From positions 55,497 through 119,496 of the forward strand of contig CAZSRZ010000001.1 in assembly GCA_964609085.1 (NCBI GenBank): a DNA stretch of 64,000 bases, written 5' to 3'. This DNA is from JANPLG01 sp964609085. GTDB lineage: Bacteria; Armatimonadota; SYMT01. The notes beneath the pieces are model-generated. The model did no database searches and was not told the DNA's origin. It was given only the letters and a program-made list of their open reading frames with translations. The translations under genes and the position numbers were made by a program. Shown here in pieces: positions 59,803-64,000 of this stretch; the stretch's first letter is position 1; the number at the start of each line of letters is the position of its first letter.

Positions 59803-61013
59803 CGGCGACCGTCCATGCCCGTGGCATTCCGGGGATCGGGATCGTGACCCCTAACCCCCCTTCCGCGCGGATGCCCATCGCAACGCTGGCCCTCTGCCTC
59901 GCCCAGATCGTCGCCTGGGTGGCCATCCGGCGCTACCTGCTGGTGGACGGCGACTGGCGGCAGTTCGCGATGCTCCCCGGGGCGCCGGCCAGCCCCGGAC
60001 TGCTGATCAGCTCCCTGGTGCATCTGGATGCGCTGCATCTGGGGGCCAATGTGACCGTGCTGTGGGCGGCCGGACGCACACTGGAGCCGGAACTCGGCGG
60101 CGGCCGATTCTTCGCCGTCTACTGGGGGTCCGCATGGTTCGCCGCCCTGATGCAGTGGGCCGTATTCCAGAGTTTCCATGTGGAACCTGGCGGGATGCAC
60201 GAGACCGCCGCGGTCGTGGGCTCATCCGGAGCAGTGGCTGGAGTGTTGGGAACCATCCTGGTCCGACACCCGCACCCCGACTTCCGGCTGCCCCTTGCGG
60301 GCACCCTCCGCATCCCGATTGGACTGCTCATCACCGCATGGGCGGCCTACGCTGTCGTCCGCGCACTGACGGCGACATCCACCGGCGTGGCAGCCGGGCT
60401 GGGACACTGGGCCCACTTCGCGGGGATTGTGGCCGGTCTCGCTGCCGGGCACCTGCTGCGCCTGGACCGCATGGCCAGACAGGATGCCCTGGCTCGGGCG
60501 GCTGACCGGGCCTTCGCGCTGGAGGACTACCAGAGCGGCTCCGTTTCTCTCGGCGGGATCCTGGCCGAGAATCCGCGCGATCTGGATCGGCGCCTCACTC
60601 TGGTGCAGGCACGACTGGCACTAGGGGACGAACAGGGCGGTCGACGGGTCGCGGTGGATGGTCTGGCAGTCTGCATTCAGGCAGACGACCGTGAGCGGGC
60701 ACTGGACTGGTACGTGACGGTGGAACGGCTGTTTCCAGATCTCGCCCTGCCGCCCGGAGTCCGCTTCCGGCTTGGGACCTGGCTGGCTGATGGCCCGGAC
60801 CCGGAAGCGGCTGAGAGGGCCCTGCTTCGCTGCGCTGAGGATGAGCCCGGCACCGAGACCGCCGCGGCCGCTCTCTTCCGCGCCGGCCAACTAGCCTGGG
60901 AACGCCGGCAGGACACGGCCGCCGCTCGCGCCACCTGGACCCGCCTTCTGGAGCAGCACCCTGATTCGCCCTGGTGTGACCAGGCTCGGGCCCGGTTGCG
61001 CAGCGGACATTGA
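59799..61013 (+). CDS. rhomboid family intramembrane serine protease with TPR-like C-terminus
   Basis: 404 residues. The first 220 are a six-helix rhomboid: HLDALHLGAN (H75, H80, N84), catalytic S143 in GSSGAVAG and H206 in GHWAHFAGIVAG. The dyad and oxyanion histidine/asparagine are intact, so the protein should cut transmembrane helices. The last 180 residues read as degenerate TPRs (AFALEDYQSGSVSLGGILAENPRDLDRRL, AWERRQDTAAARATWTRLLEQHPDSPW), probably a cytosolic substrate-docking part. GTG 59799 overlaps the moxR stop (GTGA). The stop overlaps the -35 box of rnpB. Confidence 0.88.
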   Translation: MTATVHARGIPGIGIVTPNPPSARMPIATLALCLAQIVAWVAIRRYLLVDGDWRQFAMLPGAPASPGLLISSLVHLDALHLGANVTVLWAAGRTLEPELGGGRFFAVYWGSAWFAALMQWAVFQSFHVEPGGMHETAAVVGSSGAVAGVLGTILVRHPHPDFRLPLAGTLRIPIGLLITAWAAYAVVRALTATSTGVAAGLGHWAHFAGIVAGLAAGHLLRLDRMARQDALARAADRAFALEDYQSGSVSLGGILAENPRDLDRRLTLVQARLALGDEQGGRRVAVDGLAVCIQADDRERALDWYVTVERLFPDLALPPGVRFRLGTWLADGPDPEAAERALLRCAEDEPGTETAAAALFRAGQLAWERRQDTAAARATWTRLLEQHPDSPWCDQARARLRSGH

Positions 61014-61038
61014 CCCACGGCGCCCGTTGGTCTACCAT
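61010..61038 (+). promoter_or_regulatory. sigma-70-type promoter of rnpB
   Basis: TTGACC (61010-61015) and TACCAT (61033-61038) are separated by exactly 17 bp, and the RNA's paired 5' end at 61047 lies 9 bp after the -10. The -35 box shares bases with the TGA stop of the rhomboid gene (61011-61013). Confidence 0.78.
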
Positions 61039-61046
61039 CCACGCGG

Positions 61047-61393
<347 letters not shown>

Positions 61394-61502
61394 CCAACCT
61401 CTTCCGCATCCCGCCGCGCCTTGACCACGCCTGCAGGGCTGGCTAATATGGGCGGGTTGTCCGGCGGAGAGCTCCCCGGGCCCACGGCCAAGGACGCCCT
61501 GC

Positions 61503-62375
61503 ATGATCCGCCCCGCAGTGATCACTGACGAGATCTCGCAAGACTTTGAGCGAGCGCTCGACGTCATGGCTGAGTACGGGGTGAGAACTGCCGAGTTGCG
61601 CGGGCTCTGGGGCACCAACATCATGGATCTGTCCCCCGCGCAGTTGGATCGCGCACGCACGGCGCTCCGTGAGCGCGGCATGCATGTTTGTGGACTGGCG
61701 TCCCCGATCTACAAGTGCCACCTCGATCCCGAACCCACCACGGGAAGCGAAGGGCCGCTGCACTTGGCTCGAGAGACGGGACGCGAGGAGCAACTCACGC
61801 TCCTGAGCCACGCGATGGAGCTGTGCGACTTCTTCAATACCCGACTCATTCGGATTTTCGCGTTCTGGCGGGTAGGCGACGTCACGCCGTCAGTCCAGGC
61901 GCGGATCGCCGACGCGCTGACCCCGGCGGTCCGGCAGGCAGAGGCAGCCGGCGTGGTGCTGGGGCTCGAAAACGAACACGCCTGCTTCCTCGGGACGGGC
62001 GCGGAGACCGGGCCGATCTTTGCTGCCATCGACTCTCCCGCATTGCGCTGCGTTTGGGACCCCGGCAATGCCTACTGCGGTCAGGAGGTCCCGTTCCCGG
62101 ACGGTTATAACCGCGTGCAGGGTTACGTTGACCACCTGCATGTGAAGGATGCGATCCGAGATGCCGACGGGAGAGCTCGCTGGGTCGTAGTTGGAGAAGG
62201 CGATATCGACTTCGCGGGTCAGTTCCAGGCGCTGGTCAGCGACGGGTATGAGGGGTACGCTTCCCTCGAGACGCACTACAAGGCCGAAGGCGGCGATCCG
62301 GAAGCATCCTCGCGCCAGTGCCTGCAGGGGATGCTCCGCCTGCTCGAGGAGTCGGGCACCCTCGCACAGGACTGA
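61503..62375 (+). CDS. TIM-barrel sugar phosphate isomerase/epimerase family protein
   Basis: 290 residues of the xylose-isomerase-like TIM barrel. Start VITDEISQDFERALDVMAEYGVRTAELRG is typical. The metal ligands are expected in LGLENEH (Glu), VWDPGNAY (Asp), VDHLHVKDA (His) and YASLETHY (Glu), all present. Members epimerise or isomerise keto-sugars or inositols, so it may belong functionally with the oxidative sugar genes, though it lies far from them. It sits between rnpB and the SurA-like gene. Confidence 0.87.
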   Translation: MIRPAVITDEISQDFERALDVMAEYGVRTAELRGLWGTNIMDLSPAQLDRARTALRERGMHVCGLASPIYKCHLDPEPTTGSEGPLHLARETGREEQLTLLSHAMELCDFFNTRLIRIFAFWRVGDVTPSVQARIADALTPAVRQAEAAGVVLGLENEHACFLGTGAETGPIFAAIDSPALRCVWDPGNAYCGQEVPFPDGYNRVQGYVDHLHVKDAIRDADGRARWVVVGEGDIDFAGQFQALVSDGYEGYASLETHYKAEGGDPEASSRQCLQGMLRLLEESGTLAQD

Positions 62376-62411
62376 CCTGTCGCGGTCGATTGCCGGTTGC
62401 CAGGAGGAACG

Positions 62412-64000
62412 ATGTCACTCGTCAAAATGCGGAAGAACATGGGGCGGCTGAAACCGCTGCTGTTCCTGTTCTTCGTCGTCTTCGTCGTCGGGATTCTCCT
62501 CCAGTTCAACGCTTCCAATAGCGGCTTCGGTGGGGACGGCTCCAGAAGGCCGACCGTGCTCGCCCGGATCAACGGCGAAGAGGTGCCGATCGACGAATTG
62601 GACCAGGGGGTGACCCAGATCCGCAACAGCATCGGGCGCGGCGGCTCCGGAAGCATCTCTCTCGATCAGCAGTCGGAATTGCTCAACTATGCGTGGGACA
62701 ACATCCTGACCGGGCACGCCGTCATTGCGGCGGCGAAAGCCAACGGGATCAATGTCTCCGACTCCGAAGCAAGGGCCGAGCTTGACAGGATGATCGACCA
62801 GCGCCTGGAACAGATCGGCGCCGGTTCCACCGAGGAAGAGAAGCGAAGCTACCGAGCCCAGTTACGTGCTACGCAACTCCCCGGTCAGGAGACGCGAGCC
62901 CTCTACGCCCAACGGCTGCGAGACAAGATCACCGCCGAAGCCCGCACGATCGAGGTGAAGGTCGCCCACGTCCTGATCAAGACCGACGCGCGCAGCGAAT
63001 CAGCCGCTCAGCGTATGGCACAGGATCTCGCTAGGCGCGCCCGTGCAGGCGAAGACTTCGGGCAGCTCGCCTCCAAGTTTTCAGAAGACACCGGCTCCAA
63101 GTTCAGCCAGGGCGTGGCCGGCTGGGCGAGCGCGGCGCCGGCGCCGCCGCCCCCCACCGACCCCAAAGCCAAGAAGGACCCTAACGCCCCCACCTCATTC
63201 GTGCCGGAGTTCACCGCCGCTGCACTCCGGCTGACGCCCGGCAAGACGAGTGACCCGGTGCGCTCCGAGTTCGGGTACCACATCCTGAAATCAGTAGAGG
63301 AGAGGCAGTACAAGCCTCCCGCACCTCCCAAGGGGCAGAAGCCGGACGCCAAGAAGGACAAGGAAGCGATCGACAGCTACAAGCAACAGGTCGTCACCGC
63401 CATCGTTAACGGACTGGTCGAAGAGTACAAGCGTCGGGCGAAGATCGAAGCCGTCTCACCCTGGCTCCGCGGTCACCTGGCCGAAGAAGCGTCGCAGCGC
63501 AGCCTCATGCAGGCGGTGCAGGCAGGCAAACCACCGACCCAGACCGATCGGATGGCACCGGTCATCAAAGCCTATGAGGAAGCGCTGAAGCAAGGCGGGC
63601 TGACCGGAGGCAAGGTGCTCGCCTTCAAGCTGGCCAAACTCTACGACCAGAGCAGTCAGTACCAGAAGGCGTTCGACACAATCAAGGACTTCACCGGCTC
63701 CGAACCGGACCTGGAGATCTTTCGGGGTGACCTGCTGGAACGGCTGAACCGCAAATCGGATGCTGTGGCGGCGTATCAAAAGGCAGCCGAGCTCGCCTTT
63801 GACAATCCTGCCGTTCACGGTCAACTGGTGGACAAGTTCAAGAAATTGGGCCGCAAAGATCTCGCGGACAAAGCCGCAGCGACTCAGCGCGAACAACAGG
63901 CCCGCCAGGACAAGCTCCGCAAGCAGCAGGAGGCCGAGAACAAGCGCCAGCAGGACGCGTTCCTAGCCCAGCAAAAGAAGGCCGAAGCGGATCGGAAGGC
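62412..64000 (+). CDS. SurA-like periplasmic peptidyl-prolyl isomerase (parvulin), cut by window end
   Basis: 529 codons are visible without a stop. Residues about 14-35 are one hydrophobic membrane anchor (LLFLFFVVFVVGILLQF). Residues 48-175 form the SurA_N-like chaperone part (VLARINGEEVPIDELDQG, LRDKITAEARTI). A parvulin domain at about 176-300 (VKVAHVLIKTD, AQRMAQDLARRARAGEDFGQLASKFSEDTGSKF, VPEFTAAALRLTPGKTSDPVRSEFGYHILK) is interrupted by a Pro/Lys-rich insert (APAPPPPTDPKAKKDPNAP). TPR-like and charged coiled-coil sequence follows. The strong AGGAGG just ahead of the ATG decides the start. It should fold exported proteins. Confidence 0.85.
   Translation, partial: MSLVKMRKNMGRLKPLLFLFFVVFVVGILLQFNASNSGFGGDGSRRPTVLARINGEEVPIDELDQGVTQIRNSIGRGGSGSISLDQQSELLNYAWDNILTGHAVIAAAKANGINVSDSEARAELDRMIDQRLEQIGAGSTEEEKRSYRAQLRATQLPGQETRALYAQRLRDKITAEARTIEVKVAHVLIKTDARSESAAQRMAQDLARRARAGEDFGQLASKFSEDTGSKFSQGVAGWASAAPAPPPPTDPKAKKDPNAPTSFVPEFTAAALRLTPGKTSDPVRSEFGYHILKSVEERQYKPPAPPKGQKPDAKKDKEAIDSYKQQVVTAIVNGLVEEYKRRAKIEAVSPWLRGHLAEEASQRSLMQAVQAGKPPTQTDRMAPVIKAYEEALKQGGLTGGKVLAFKLAKLYDQSSQYQKAFDTIKDFTGSEPDLEIFRGDLLERLNRKSDAVAAYQKAAELAFDNPAVHGQLVDKFKKLGRKDLADKAAATQREQQARQDKLRKQQEAENKRQQDAFLAQQKKAEADRK

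Overview
The window looks like one scaffold of a high-GC, probably uncultured bacterium (my estimate is mid-60s % GC). A run of exactly 100 N at 12280-12379 marks an assembly join of unknown length. Envelope-type proteins (FecR plus beta-barrel-like protein, secretin-N0-like protein, LolA-like protein, SurA-like chaperone) suggest a diderm. An Asp23-AmaP-DUF2273 cassette is more usual in Firmicutes and relatives. The PSD1 cytochrome/DUF1552/DUF1080/ThuA genes are typical of Planctomycetota, Verrucomicrobiota, Acidobacteriota and Armatimonadota. The combination fits Armatimonadota best, but this is inference from gene content only.

Layout. 1-9.5 kb: a D-threonine-aldolase-like enzyme (cut by the window start), a rhodanese, an A-type Fe-S carrier, DUF362 and ThuA proteins, a GT4 glycosyltransferase, a LolA-like secreted protein, a cysteine desulfurase, a secreted trypsin-fold protein that has lost its catalytic His and Ser, and an SDR. 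9.7-14.3 kb: a subtilase, an OmpR-type regulator whose receiver has lost its phospho-acceptor Asp, the gap, the C-terminal part of a contractile-injection-system sheath protein, DUF192 and a small unknown. 14.3-25 kb: FecR/beta-barrel protein with a CHASE2 adenylate cyclase, a TPR lipoprotein, an M48 protease, an alkylation-repair pair (Ada-AraC-AlkA fusion plus Ogt) and an STN-domain protein. 25-33.7 kb: a run of plus-strand genes with a di-CxxCH PSD1 protein, DUF1552, DUF1080, aldo-keto reductase and enolase-superfamily genes, probably for oxidative sugar or polyol breakdown.

33.7-50.8 kb is mostly core: ruvC-ruvA-ruvB, tRNA-Glu with its own promoter and terminator, the Rel (p)ppGpp enzyme, a zinc-ribbon ABC transporter with its DUF1854 partner, the Asp23 cassette, a GT2, rho, hpt, guaA, folP and a TPR protein. 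51-61 kb is one long plus-strand run: membrane protein, ABC ATPase, two ABC-2 permeases, a coiled-coil membrane protein, a MoxR ATPase and a rhomboid. It is followed directly by rnpB, which has its own promoter. A TIM-barrel sugar isomerase/epimerase and a SurA-like chaperone (running off the right end) close the window.

The points most worth a second look are the orphan sheath gene at the assembly gap, the pseudo-protease, the non-phosphorylatable response regulator and the altered synthetase motif in Rel. No CRISPR array, insertion sequence or integrase was seen.
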